NCBI GenBank assembly: GCA_020621965.1
Contig: JAHRYV010000027.1
Coordinates: 463-43,651 of the forward strand
DNA: 43,189 bases
Source of the DNA: Curvibacter sp.
Lineage (GTDB): Bacteria > Pseudomonadota > Gammaproteobacteria > Burkholderiales > Burkholderiaceae_C
Reading direction: 5' to 3'
Below, one piece after another: positions 31,801-39,810 of this stretch (positions within the stretch are counted from its first letter, which is position 1; every line of letters begins with the position of its first letter). The notes under the pieces were generated by a model. The model saw nothing but the letters and a program-made list of their open reading frames with translations. It was not told the origin of the DNA and made no database searches. The translations under genes and the position numbers were made by a program.

Positions 31801-32556
31801 TTGAATTTCCCTGTCATCACCGACCCCTATTTCTATCTGGTGTCGATTCCCGCGGTGCTGCTGCTGGGCATCAGCAAAAGCGGCTTCGGCGCCGGCTTCG
31901 GTTCGCTGGCCGTGCCCATGATGGCGTTGGCCGTCACGGTGCCGCAGGCGGCGGCCATCCTGATGCCGGTGCTGCTGCTGATGGACCTGCTGGGCATCAC
32001 GGCCCTGCGCAAGGAGCTGGACAAAGGCCTGCTCAAGTTTCTGCTGCCCTTCGGGCTGCTGGGCACGCTGATCGGCGCCTTGCTGTTCAAGCTGCTGGCG
32101 GCCCCCATTGTGGCCGGCATCGTGGGCGTGTTCACGCTGCTGTTCCTGGCCCAGCGCCTGCTGTTCCCGCCGCACGCCGACAGCGCGCCGCCGCCGCGCT
32201 GGCTGGGCGCCGTGCTCACCGTCACCTCGGGGTTCACCAGCTTCATCGCCCACGCCGGCGGCCCGCCCATCACCGCCTACGTGCTGCCGCTCAAGCTCAA
32301 GCCCCTGGTGTTTGCGGCCACCCTCTCGTGGTTCTTCTTTTTCATCAACCTGTCCAAGTGGCTGCCCTATGCCTGGCTGGGCCTGCTGGACTGGCGCAAC
32401 CTGGCCACCTCCATCGTGCTGCTGCCGCTGGCGCCCGTGGGCGTGTGGATCGGCGTGCGCATGGCGCGGCGCATCGACCCTCAGCTTTTTTACCGGCTGA
32501 TCTACCTGGGCCTGTTCCTCACCGGCACCAAGCTGGTGTGGGATGCGTTGCGCTAG
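31801..32556 (+). CDS. TauE/SafE family sulfite/anion exporter
   Basis: A 251-residue membrane protein with about eight hydrophobic segments. Motifs SKSGFGAGFGSLAVPMMAL and AHAGGPPITAYVLPL are the two repeats of the TauE/SafE (DUF81) family, which exports sulfite, sulfoacetate or similar anions. TTG start at 31801, chosen because AAGAAAG precedes it and the family N-terminus (FPVITDPYFYL) follows; the frame is open further upstream through the repeat but that part is not protein-like. Confidence 0.85.
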   Translation: MNFPVITDPYFYLVSIPAVLLLGISKSGFGAGFGSLAVPMMALAVTVPQAAAILMPVLLLMDLLGITALRKELDKGLLKFLLPFGLLGTLIGALLFKLLAAPIVAGIVGVFTLLFLAQRLLFPPHADSAPPPRWLGAVLTVTSGFTSFIAHAGGPPITAYVLPLKLKPLVFAATLSWFFFFINLSKWLPYAWLGLLDWRNLATSIVLLPLAPVGVWIGVRMARRIDPQLFYRLIYLGLFLTGTKLVWDALR

Positions 32557-32715
32557 CGGAACGGCCTCTTACCGCTTGATACACCTGTCACGCCGGAGCG
32601 AGGCCTGCGGCCGTCGGGGCTGACTAGAATTCCGCGGCGGCTGCCTTCCTTCGGGAGACGCAGCCAGACCGGGCGCATGCCCGTCCGAGCCTCTTTTTCA
32701 ACTCTCCTCGTTGCC

Positions 32716-33216
32716 ATGACCTTCACGAAAAAAATAATCGCAGCGGCCGTCCTTGCCGTCACCGCCTCCACCTCGGCCCTGGCGGCCGAGCCGTCCAAGC
32801 TCAGCATCGGCGGCGGCCTGGGCCTCAATTACGGCGGCGTCTGGGACGTGCACCTGGACTACGACATCTCGGACATGACCAACCGTGAGCCGTTCAAGGT
32901 GCGCGTGGGCCACCAGCGCTACGACAACAGCGTGGGTCCCTACCGTTGGTCCTACAGCGTCGTCTACGGCGGCGCCTACTACGACTTCAATCGTCTGCTG
33001 AATGTCGACAGCCGGCTGCATCCCTTCGTCGGCGTGGTGCTGGGCATGGGCAGTGTGTCCTGCAACAACTGCCCGGGCTGGGCGGTGAATTCGCCGACCG
33101 TTGGCGGCCTCGACGTGATCGGTGGCATCCAGTACGACCTGGACAACCGGCTCAATGTCGAAGCCGGCGTGAACGCCTGGGGCGGCGTCGGCGTGGGCCT
33201 GAACTACAAGTTCTAA
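32716..33216 (+). CDS. Small outer-membrane beta-barrel-like protein
   Basis: A 166-residue exported protein. The signal peptide (KKIIAAAVLAVTASTSALA) is cleaved near residue 22. The mature part alternates hydrophobic and polar residues, is rich in Gly, Tyr and Asn, and ends VGVGLNYKF with a terminal phenylalanine, the outer-membrane sorting signal. A CNNC pair at mid-length could form a disulfide. Reminds of small eight-stranded barrels; function unknown. The ATG at 32716 puts the signal peptide at the start. Confidence 0.78.
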   Translation: MTFTKKIIAAAVLAVTASTSALAAEPSKLSIGGGLGLNYGGVWDVHLDYDISDMTNREPFKVRVGHQRYDNSVGPYRWSYSVVYGGAYYDFNRLLNVDSRLHPFVGVVLGMGSVSCNNCPGWAVNSPTVGGLDVIGGIQYDLDNRLNVEAGVNAWGGVGVGLNYKF

Positions 33217-33226
33217 GCGCGCTTTG

Positions 33227-33248
33227 CGCGGGGCCGGCCGGCCCCGCG
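33227..33248. terminator. 22-bp GC palindrome between convergent genes
   Basis: CGCGGGGCCGG followed by its exact reverse complement, without a loop, 10 nt after the outer-membrane protein stop and before the convergent Kef gene. It lacks a T tract, so it is a possible rho-independent-like barrier or RNA-stabilising hairpin rather than a proven terminator. Confidence 0.4.
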
Positions 33249-33292
33249 GGCCATCGTCGGCCCGCCCGGCGCCGCGCCGCCGGGTGCCTGCC

Positions 33293-35113
33293 TCACTCCT
33301 TGCGCTCGCGCTGGGCGCGTTCCTGCGCCATCTGTTCCTCCAGCTGCTGGCGGCCCTGCTTGGCCACGGCGATCAGCTGCTTGCGGTCCTTGTAGTGCGG
33401 GCGCATCTGCTCGAACAGCGCCAGGTTGTGCTGGCGGAAACGCTGCGCAAACTCGCGCGCCTGTTCGGGCGTCTGGCCCATCAGCTCCAGCACACTGCGC
33501 GCGCTGCGCAGGCTGGACTCGAACAGCTCGCGCTGCACCAGCACCACACCGCGCTCGCGCAGTTCGTGCCAGTGGTTGACGTCGCGCGCGCGGGCCACGA
33601 TCTGCAACTGCGGGAAATGCGCGTGTGCCAGGTCGACGATCTTGAGCGACTGTTCCTTGTCGTCCACCGCCACCACCAGAATTTTGGCCGTGGCCGCGCC
33701 GGCGATGCGCAGCAGGTCCAGCCGGGTGGCGTCGCCGTAGTGCACGCGGTAGCCGAAGCTGCGCGCCGCCTCGATCATGTCGGCCTCGTGGTCCAGCGCC
33801 GTGCTGCGGATGCCCTGGGCCAGCATCATGCGCGCCACGATCTGGCCATAGCGCCCGAAGCCGGCAATCAGCACCGGCGCGTCCTGCGGCTCGGAGATCT
33901 CGGCCGGTGTGGCGCGCGCGGCGGCCAGGCGCGGCGCCAGCAGCTTGTCCACCGCCACCAGCAGCAGCGGACTGAGCAGCATGGACAGGGCCACGGCCCC
34001 GATCAGCAGCGAGGCCGAGGGCGTGGCGAGCACACCCACGCCGCTGGCGGTCTGGAACACCACGAAGGCGAACTCGCCGCCCTGCGCCAGCAGCAGGGTG
34101 ATGATCGGGCGCTCCGGCGCCGGCACCCGCATGAGGCGGGTCAGGGCCAGGATCAGCACGAACTTGATGGCCATGAAACCGGCCACCAGGGCGAGCATCA
34201 GCCCGGGCGCGGCGCGCAGCACCGACAGGTCGATGCTCATGCCCACGGCGATGAAAAACAGGCCCAGCAGCAGGCCCTTGAAGGGCTCGAGGTCGGTCTC
34301 CAGTTCGCGCCGGAACTCGCTCTCGGCCAGCAGCACACCGGCCAGAAAGGCGCCCAGGCCCATGGACAGGCCCACGCGCTGCATCAGGGCGGCGGTGCCC
34401 ACGACCAGCAGCAGCGCCGCGGCGGTGAAGATCTCGGGTGTGCGGCTGCGCGCGATCCAGCGCAGCAGCGGGCGCAGCAGCAGCCGCCCGCCGAGCACGA
34501 TGACCGCCACGACCCCCACGATCTTGAGCAGCTCGGCCCAGCGGAAGTCGCCGTTGGCTGCCTGGCCCGGCTCGGCGCCCAGCAGCGGCAGCAGCGCCAG
34601 GATCGGGATGGCGGCCACGTCCTGCAGCAGCAGGATGGAAAAGCCCGCCTGGCCGCCCGGGGTGGGCAGCAGGTTGCGCTCGGCCATCACCTGCAGTGCG
34701 ATGGCGGTGGAGGACAGGGCCAGGCCCAGCGCGGCCACCAGCGGCGTCTTCCAGCCGCCGAGCTGGGCGGGAAAGAACAGGCCCAGCGCATAAAGACCGA
34801 GGAACAGCGCCGCGGCGCAGGACAGCAGTTGCGTGCTGCCCCAGCCGAAGATGGGCCGGCGCAGGCTCCACAGGCGGCGCGGCTCCAGCTCCAGCCCGAT
34901 CAGGAACAGCATCAGCACCACGCCGAACTCGGCGAAGTGCAGCACGTCCCGCACCTCGCTGACCAGGCCCAGGCCCCAGGGGCCGATGATGAGCCCGGCC
35001 CCCAGGTAACCGATGATGGCGCCCAGGCCCAGGTACTTGCTCAGTGGCACGGCGATGACCGCGGCGCTGAGGTAGATGAAGGAATTGGCGAGCCAGGAGG
35101 GCGTTTGTTCCAT
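33293..35113 (-). CDS. Kef-type K+/H+ antiporter (CPA2) with TrkA-N domain
   Basis: A 606-residue protein. Residues 1-390 form about twelve transmembrane helices of the CPA2 family (IIGYLGAGLIIGPWGLGLV, LGLALSSTAIALQVM, GFSILLLQDVAAIPIL, LGAFLAGVLLAESEFR). Residues 410-530 form a Rossmann RCK/TrkA-N domain starting VLIAGFGRYGQIVARMML. The charged C-terminus is predicted coiled coil (QQLEEQMAQERAQRERKE). It exchanges K+ for H+ and is gated through the cytosolic domain, often under electrophile stress. KefB and KefC cannot be told apart safely. Confidence 0.93.
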   Translation of the reverse strand: MEQTPSWLANSFIYLSAAVIAVPLSKYLGLGAIIGYLGAGLIIGPWGLGLVSEVRDVLHFAEFGVVLMLFLIGLELEPRRLWSLRRPIFGWGSTQLLSCAAALFLGLYALGLFFPAQLGGWKTPLVAALGLALSSTAIALQVMAERNLLPTPGGQAGFSILLLQDVAAIPILALLPLLGAEPGQAANGDFRWAELLKIVGVVAVIVLGGRLLLRPLLRWIARSRTPEIFTAAALLLVVGTAALMQRVGLSMGLGAFLAGVLLAESEFRRELETDLEPFKGLLLGLFFIAVGMSIDLSVLRAAPGLMLALVAGFMAIKFVLILALTRLMRVPAPERPIITLLLAQGGEFAFVVFQTASGVGVLATPSASLLIGAVALSMLLSPLLLVAVDKLLAPRLAAARATPAEISEPQDAPVLIAGFGRYGQIVARMMLAQGIRSTALDHEADMIEAARSFGYRVHYGDATRLDLLRIAGAATAKILVVAVDDKEQSLKIVDLAHAHFPQLQIVARARDVNHWHELRERGVVLVQRELFESSLRSARSVLELMGQTPEQAREFAQRFRQHNLALFEQMRPHYKDRKQLIAVAKQGRQQLEEQMAQERAQRERKE

Positions 35114-35248
35114 GAATGAGACGCCGGCACCTGGATTCAGGGGGTGACGGCGCAGGCCTACGCTAACATAGGCGGCGCGGGCCTGCATAACCTGCGCATG
35201 GCGGACGTGATGCAGATCTTCCCCGGGTCTAACTACAAGGAGCGCGTA

Positions 35249-35863
35249 ATGCCGGTCGTCGTGGTTGCCAATCCCAAGGGGGGTGTCGGAAAGTCCACCC
35301 TGTCCACCAATATCGCGGGCTACTTTGCCAGCCAGGGGCACAAGGTGATGCTGGGCGACGCCGATCGCCAGCAGTCCGCGCGCCTGTGGCTGGGCCTGCG
35401 CCCGGCCAGCGCGCGACCGATCCAGAGCTGGGAAGTCGGCGAGGACAAGCTGGCCAAACCCCCCAAGGGCACCACCCACGTGGTGCTGGACACGCCGGCC
35501 GGGCTCAAGGGTTCGCGCATGAAGGACGTGCTGCGCCACGCCGACAAGGTCATCGTGCCGCTGCAGCCCAGCGTGTTCGACATCTTCGCCACCCGCGCCT
35601 TTCTGGACGAGATCAGGGAGCACAGCCACGCCGGCATGCAGGTCGGCCTCGTCGGCATGCGCGTGGACGCCCGCACCCTGTCGGCCGACAAGCTGCACGC
35701 CTTCGTCGACAGCCTGGGCCTGCCGGTGCTGGCCTATCTGCGCGACACCCAGAACTACATCCACCTGGCCGCCCACGGCCTCACGCTCTTCGACGTCGCG
35801 CCCAGCCGGGTCGAGAAGGACCTGGAGCAGTGGCAGGGGATCTGCCGCTGGCTGGAGTCCTGA
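35249..35863 (+). CDS. ParA/MinD-family ATPase
   Basis: A 204-residue deviant Walker ATPase. NPKGGVGKSTLSTNIAGYFA (residues 8-27) is the deviant P-loop with two lysines, GDADRQQSARLWL the switch I region, and HVVLDTPAGLKG the Walker B region. No partner parB or centromere-like repeats are seen, so this is an orphan ParA-type protein as found in cell-pole or cargo positioning. AAGGAGCG precedes the ATG; the open frame upstream lacks conserved sequence. It is divergent from the Kef gene. Confidence 0.9.
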   Translation: MPVVVVANPKGGVGKSTLSTNIAGYFASQGHKVMLGDADRQQSARLWLGLRPASARPIQSWEVGEDKLAKPPKGTTHVVLDTPAGLKGSRMKDVLRHADKVIVPLQPSVFDIFATRAFLDEIREHSHAGMQVGLVGMRVDARTLSADKLHAFVDSLGLPVLAYLRDTQNYIHLAAHGLTLFDVAPSRVEKDLEQWQGICRWLES

Positions 35864-35917
35864 GGCCGTCACCGGCATGACAGCGCGGCCAGCGTCGCTG
35901 CCGCTACAGTGATCGGC

Positions 35918-36373
35918 ATGAAAACCTTCCAAACCCTCCAGGAGTTTCCCGCGCTCGTGGGCCAGGAAGTCGCCGTCAGCGACTGGCTCACCATCACGCA
36001 GGAGCAGGTCAACCAGTTCGCCCAGGCCACGGGTGACGAGCAATGGATCCACGTCGACGTCGAGAAGGCCAAGGCCGGGCCCTTCGGCGGCCCGATCGCG
36101 CATGGTTTCCTGACCCTCTCGCTGCTGCCGCGCTTCTTCGACACCACGCTGCACGTCGTCGAGTCCCGCATGGGCGTGAACTACGGCCTCAACCGCGTGC
36201 GTTTCATGGCCCCGGTGCCCGTGGGCAGCCGCCTGCGCGCGCGCATGAAGCTGCTGGCCTGCGAGCCCATCGCCAACGACGGCATGCAGATGACGTGGGA
36301 AGTGACCATCGAGCGTGAGGGCGCGCCCAAGCCGGTCTGCGTGGCGGAGTCGATTGCGCGGCGCTATCCGTGA
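35918..36373 (+). CDS. MaoC family enoyl-CoA hydratase
   Basis: A 151-residue hot-dog fold hydratase. The catalytic motif FAQATGDEQWIHVDVEKAK (Asp and His) followed by GPFGGPIAHGFLTLSLLP marks R-specific enoyl-CoA hydratases/MaoC-like dehydratases, which act on CoA thioesters. The ATG at 35918 was taken; a GTG 9 nt upstream in frame is possible. Downstream the GC-rich core genes give way to an accessory zone. Confidence 0.92.
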   Translation: MKTFQTLQEFPALVGQEVAVSDWLTITQEQVNQFAQATGDEQWIHVDVEKAKAGPFGGPIAHGFLTLSLLPRFFDTTLHVVESRMGVNYGLNRVRFMAPVPVGSRLRARMKLLACEPIANDGMQMTWEVTIEREGAPKPVCVAESIARRYP

Positions 36374-36466
36374 GTGCCAGGGCTGCGGGATCGAAGAAAA
36401 TCATTAGGCAGCCGCGCGGGGCAGAACAAGAACCATCGCCGCGGCATATGCCATTCAGGGGGAACG

Positions 36467-37246
36467 ATGAAGTCAGATGCTATGCGGATTGCGCTGGTCT
36501 TGGCCGGTCTGGCCGTCATGCCGGTGGGGGCGGTGGAACCGTCTGGGCAGCCACCGGGAAATAGTGCAGTCCTCTTTTCGTCGCTCTACCCATCCGTCGT
36601 CATCGCCCAAGCACCAAAGACACAGCCGCAAACGTCACCAGCCGCTGCTGGCAGGGCCACAGTCGAGCGCACCATTGGCGTTTGCCAGTTGATCGAAAAC
36701 CCGCCGATCCCGGCTCTGACGGCGGCTAACGTAGCTGCTCCAGCAATGGCCGCATGGTCTTATCTGACAGGTGTCGAGAAATTCAAACTCTCTGAGGATA
36801 TGTCGGAAACGGCGAAAACCACCCTGCTAGACGGTGCGAAGCATGGAGAACTAAAAGTAACGCCGAGTGGGAATTATCGTTATCACCCCACCACCGGCTA
36901 CTACGGCACTGATCGCGCCACTGTGCTGGTGGAAATGGGCAACTACAAGGTCAAGGTGGTCATTCACATTAAGGTGATGCAGCCAGGAATCGGCGGGACG
37001 GAGGGTTATGACCCTTATATGCAGAAGGAGAACTGTCCTAAAGGACCACAGTGGAAGATTTCCCAAATTGCCGCTGACTTTGGCGCCGATGATTTGCTTG
37101 CTTGGCAACGCAGTGCAGAGTTGTCTGCCTCGATAGAGCAGACGGGGTCAAAGGAGCAGAGCAGTCGGGGGTCTAGCAAAGTAGCACCCCCCAGAGTTTT
37201 CCTCGTTGCCGCCCCGCGCTTCACTCCTTCCTTCACGGGCCGATAG
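36467..37246 (+). CDS. Exported hypothetical protein with cadherin-like segment
   Basis: A 259-residue protein. A probable signal peptide (MKSDAMRIALVLAGLAVMPVGAVE) follows a GGGGGAAC ribosome-binding site. Residues about 120-170 (LLDGAKHGELKVTPSGNYRYHP, then YYGTDRATVLVEMGNYKVKVVIHI) resemble the G-x-L-x-G-x-Y-P-x-Y-G-x-D pattern of bacterial cadherin/Ig-like repeats used in surface proteins. Residues from about 235 on (GSSKVAPPRVFLVAAPRF) are encoded by DNA that is repeated at 39817, so the original C-terminus has been replaced. GC content is lower than that of its neighbours. Function unknown. Confidence 0.65.
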   Translation: MKSDAMRIALVLAGLAVMPVGAVEPSGQPPGNSAVLFSSLYPSVVIAQAPKTQPQTSPAAAGRATVERTIGVCQLIENPPIPALTAANVAAPAMAAWSYLTGVEKFKLSEDMSETAKTTLLDGAKHGELKVTPSGNYRYHPTTGYYGTDRATVLVEMGNYKVKVVIHIKVMQPGIGGTEGYDPYMQKENCPKGPQWKISQIAADFGADDLLAWQRSAELSASIEQTGSKEQSSRGSSKVAPPRVFLVAAPRFTPSFTGR

Positions 37247-37547
37247 CGCCCAGCGGTCAAACACCCAGGCGACGAGTTCTAACGCAGGGCGGGAAGCCAA
37301 CCCGGATCGACGGCTGCAGCGGTGATGCCGCGACAGGCTAATCGTGCGTCGCAAAGCCGTTCTGCCGCCAGGCCTCGAACACCGTCACCGCCACCGCGTT
37401 GGACAGGTTCAGGCTGCGCTGGCCGGCGCGCATGGGCAGCTTGAGCTGCTGCGTCGGCGCGAAGGCGGCGCGCACGGCCTCGGGCAGGCCACTGGTTTCC
37501 GAGCCGAAGACCAGCCAGTCGCCGGGCTCGAAGGCCACGTCGTGTAC
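37170..37547. repeat. Left copy of trmL-region duplication
   Basis: About 378 nt closely match 39817-40193 (roughly nine of ten positions by eye), including the GGTCTAGCAAAGTAGCAC start, the flank after trmL and the last ~70 codons of trmL. Homology breaks off after CACGTCGTG, where a REP-type element begins. Confidence 0.9.
37338..37547 (-). pseudogene. Truncated duplicate of trmL (C-terminal part)
   Basis: Encodes the last ~70 residues of the tRNA 2'-O-methyltransferase TrmL ([36 protein letters not shown], ending QNGFATHD), identical in protein sequence to the intact gene at 39984 over most of its length. The knot-forming N-terminus and catalytic start are missing, replaced by a REP element, so it is not expected to be functional. 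Confidence 0.9.
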
Positions 37548-37549
37548 AC

Positions 37550-37633
37550 AAAGGGGACAGATTTATTTTCTAGCCCTTGGGCAAACATTCGGCACGGCAA
37601 TTGCCCTAAATAAATAAATCTGTCTCCTTTTTT
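37550..37633. repeat. REP-type inverted repeat, GACAGATTTATTT family
   Basis: AAAGGGGACAGATTTATTT (37550-37568) and its near-perfect inverse AAATAAATCTGTCTCC plus a T run (37612-37633) enclose 43 nt. It sits exactly at the breakpoint of the trmL duplicate. Confidence 0.8.
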
Positions 37634-37676
37634 GCGCAAGGATGATGGTCGCGTTGCTCAGGAGACTTAGGAGACT

Positions 37677-37776
37677 GGGGTCAGGTCTTGCATCACTACA
37701 TCGCAGGGTAGGCTTGATTCCCAGGTGACGATGGCCCCGCTGCAAGAAGAATTGTTGGATTGCAAGACCTGACCCC
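37677..37776. repeat. REP-type inverted repeat, GGGGTCAGGTCTTGCA family
   Basis: A perfect 16-bp inverted pair, GGGGTCAGGTCTTGCA (37677-37692) and TGCAAGACCTGACCCC (37761-37776), encloses 68 nt. It abuts the comF duplicate fragment (from 37782). The GGGGTCAGGTCT head is shared with the REP sequences flanking the RAYT gene. Confidence 0.85.
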
Positions 37777-37781
37777 GATGG

Positions 37782-37947
37782 CTCGGTACGGGCCAGCACC
37801 AGGGCGGTGATGTGCGCCGCCCCGGCCGCGCGCAGTGCCTGCGCGGCGGTGTAGAGCGAGGCGCCGCTGGTCATGACGTCGTCGACCAGCAGCAGGCGCC
37901 GCCCGGCGATCTCGCCCGCCTGTCCGGGCGCCACGCCAAACGCCCCC
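37782..37947 (-). pseudogene. Truncated duplicate of comF (C-terminal part)
   Basis: Repeats 40579-40745 and encodes the last ~55 residues of ComF, including the phosphoribosyltransferase motif LLLVDDVMTSGAS. The zinc-finger half is missing and the native stop is lost, because the frame runs on into the neighbouring REP element. Confidence 0.9.
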
Positions 37948-37955
37948 AGACAGAT

Positions 37956-37979
37956 GGGGTCAGGTCTAGCAAAGTAGCA
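37956..37979 (+). repeat. Left REP of RAYT unit
   Basis: A GGGGTCAGGTCTAGC head followed by AAAGTAGCA. The inverted partner lies at 38843-38866 on the other side of the RAYT gene; they match in 21 of 24 positions. Direct copies occur at about 37166 and 39811. Confidence 0.85.
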
Positions 37980-38001
37980 TTCTTCCTGCTATCTTCTCCC
38001 C

Positions 38002-38838
38002 ATGTCCCGCCCCCTGCGCATTGAATTCCCCGACGCGCTTTATCACGTCACCGCGCGCGGGGACCGGCGCGAGGACATCTTCGAGGACGACGAGGACCGG
38101 CGGGCGTTCTTGGGCATTCTGTCCCAGGTGGTCGCCCAGTTCAACTGGCTGTGCTACGCCTGGTGCCTGATGGACAACCATTACCACCTGCTGCTCCAGA
38201 CGCCCGACGGCAACCTCTCCAAGGGCATGCGCCAGCTCAACGGCGTCTACACCCAGGCCAGCAACCGGCGCCACCAGCGGGTGGGGCACCTCTTCCAGGG
38301 GCGCTTCAAGGCCATCCTGGTCGACAGCGATGCCTACCTGCTGGAGCTGGCGCGCTACGTGGTGCTGAACCCGGTGCGCGCCGGCCTGGTCAAACGTGCG
38401 CAAGACTGGCCCTGGAGCAGCTATCCGGCCAGCATGGGCCTGGTGCCGGCCCAAGACTTTCTGGCCGTGGACGGCCTGCTGGCCCAGTTTGCCAGCCGCC
38501 GCAGCACCGCCCAGGCACGTTACGCGCAGTTTGTGGCCGAGGGCGTCGGTGCCGCCTCACCCTGGCAGCAGCTCAAGAGCCAGGTGTACCTGGGTGACGA
38601 GGCCTTTGTGGAGAAGATGCAAAAGCGGGTGCAAAAGCAACAGCGCGACGATGTGCAGATCCCACGCGCGCAGCGCCGCGCCCCGGCGCCCTCGCTCAAG
38701 GTGATCGAACAAGCCGAGCCCGACCGCAACGCCGCCATGGTGCGCGCCTATGCCACCGGGGCCTATTCGTACCAGCAGATTGCGGAGCACTTTGGCGTAC
38801 ATTTCACGACGGTGGGACGGGTGGTGCGGGGCGGGTGA
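38002..38838 (+). CDS. REP-associated tyrosine transposase (RAYT)
   Basis: A 278-residue Y1/HUH single-strand endonuclease. N-terminal RPLRIEFPDALYHVTARGDRR is the family signature; the metal-binding HUH is H60-Y-H62 in MDNHYHLLLQTP, and Y83 in LNGVYTQASNRRHQ is the likely nucleophile. VGHLFQGRFKAI and YVVLNPVRAGLV are further family blocks. The C-terminus (AYSYQQIAEHFGVHFTTVGRVVR) is a helix-turn-helix, present in a subset of the family. The gene is flanked by inverted REP sequences, the DNA such enzymes bind and cut. Confidence 0.95.
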   Translation: MSRPLRIEFPDALYHVTARGDRREDIFEDDEDRRAFLGILSQVVAQFNWLCYAWCLMDNHYHLLLQTPDGNLSKGMRQLNGVYTQASNRRHQRVGHLFQGRFKAILVDSDAYLLELARYVVLNPVRAGLVKRAQDWPWSSYPASMGLVPAQDFLAVDGLLAQFASRRSTAQARYAQFVAEGVGAASPWQQLKSQVYLGDEAFVEKMQKRVQKQQRDDVQIPRAQRRAPAPSLKVIEQAEPDRNAAMVRAYATGAYSYQQIAEHFGVHFTTVGRVVRGG

Positions 38839-38842
38839 TGGA

Positions 38843-38866
38843 TGCTACAAAGCTAGACCTGACCCC
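38843..38866 (-). repeat. Right REP of RAYT unit
   Basis: Inverse copy of the sequence at 37956-37979, beginning 4 nt after the RAYT stop and ending in GACCTGACCCC. Together with the left copy it bounds a 911-bp unit. Confidence 0.85.
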
Positions 38867-38982
38867 GATGCCTCATGTGCGGGCGCGGGCAAGGACATTG
38901 TGCGATGGCAAACGTTTGCGGCAATTGGCAATAGAAGCCGGGTTGCCAACGTTGAATCAATTTACACACGGAGGAACGCAGC

Positions 38983-39771
38983 ATGAGAGACCACGCCGGA
39001 ATTTGGAAGCAAGTTGCACGACTTGGCTTGCTACTGGCCATCGCAGTGACCATGAGCGCCTGCGCGGGATTTCTGGGCGGTACAAGCTGGAAGGAGGAGG
39101 TACTGCTGCACGACGGACAAAAAATCATTGTCGAGCGGTCACAGAGCTATGGCGGGCGGCGTGAAATCGGGCAATCGGCCCCGGTCAAGGAGCACACCAT
39201 CACATTCAGCTCACCCGGCGCCAGTCAAGTCATCCGTTGGACCAGTGAATATGACGCGGATATTGGACGCACCAACTTCAACTTACTTGCACTGCACATC
39301 CTAGACGGAACGCCCTACCTCGTTGTCGAACCGAATTTGTGCCTGTCCTACAACAAATGGGGGCGACCGAATCCGCCCTATGTCATCTTCAGACACGACG
39401 GCAAAGAATGGCAGCGCATACCGCTCTCTGAGTTCCCGGCCGAGTTCAAGGCCATCAACCTGATCGTCAACAACGGGCGGGAGGAAGACATCAAGGCTTA
39501 TGAACGCAAGGCGGGATTTGTGGCCTCGGAGAACGTCAAGGAGATCAATAGCAGCTTGACCCAACCCGAATACAAAACCATCCTGCGCGAGGCGGTGAAG
39601 GGTGTTGGAAATTCATGCCCTGCAATGATTTCCTATGGAAAGAATGGTGGTTGGATTGGACTTGACTGGTTCACGGATCAACCGTCACTTGATGCTTGTT
39701 TGAAATTTTGCGATCACAAAAAAGTCAGCGCTGAAACTTGCCCATGTAAATCAATCTTTAAGGGGAAATGA
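38983..39771 (+). CDS. Hypothetical lipoprotein
   Basis: A 262-residue protein. An N-terminal hydrophobic stretch (LGLLLAIAVTMSAC) ends in a lipobox-like MSAC, so it is probably a membrane-anchored lipoprotein. KEEVLLHDGQKIIVERSQSYGG and VIFRHDGKEWQRIPLSEFP suggest a beta-rich domain. The C-terminus is rich in cysteine (DACLKFCDHKK, ETCPCKSIFKGK) and may hold disulfides. GGAGG precedes the ATG. The gene is low in GC and lies between the RAYT unit and a further REP copy, so it looks like acquired cargo. No family recognised. Confidence 0.72.
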   Translation: MRDHAGIWKQVARLGLLLAIAVTMSACAGFLGGTSWKEEVLLHDGQKIIVERSQSYGGRREIGQSAPVKEHTITFSSPGASQVIRWTSEYDADIGRTNFNLLALHILDGTPYLVVEPNLCLSYNKWGRPNPPYVIFRHDGKEWQRIPLSEFPAEFKAINLIVNNGREEDIKAYERKAGFVASENVKEINSSLTQPEYKTILREAVKGVGNSCPAMISYGKNGGWIGLDWFTDQPSLDACLKFCDHKKVSAETCPCKSIFKGK

Positions 39772-39810
39772 TCGTGACAACTGCAACCGTAATTGAATAT
39801 GCAGGATTCA

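Noticed and set aside
33224-35119. A 631-codon plus-strand frame across the Kef gene
   Set aside because: It is the complement of a clear antiporter and shows only low-complexity Gln/His/Arg sequence.
35249-35863. Plasmid partition locus
   Set aside because: The ParA-like gene has no parB partner, no centromere-like repeats and lies among chromosomal genes.
37550-37776. Possible CRISPR array because of spaced repeats
   Set aside because: The repeats are single inverted pairs from two different families, not regularly spaced direct repeats, and there are no cas genes.
37563-37934. A 123-codon frame that could be read as a small phosphoribosyltransferase
   Set aside because: It joins the comF fragment to two REP elements; the native start and zinc fingers are missing and the tail is repeat sequence, so it is treated as a pseudogene.
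38835-39164. A 109-codon frame after the RAYT gene
   Set aside because: It begins in the REP sequence and overlaps the lipoprotein gene in another frame; no resemblance and a poorer start than the ATG at 38983.
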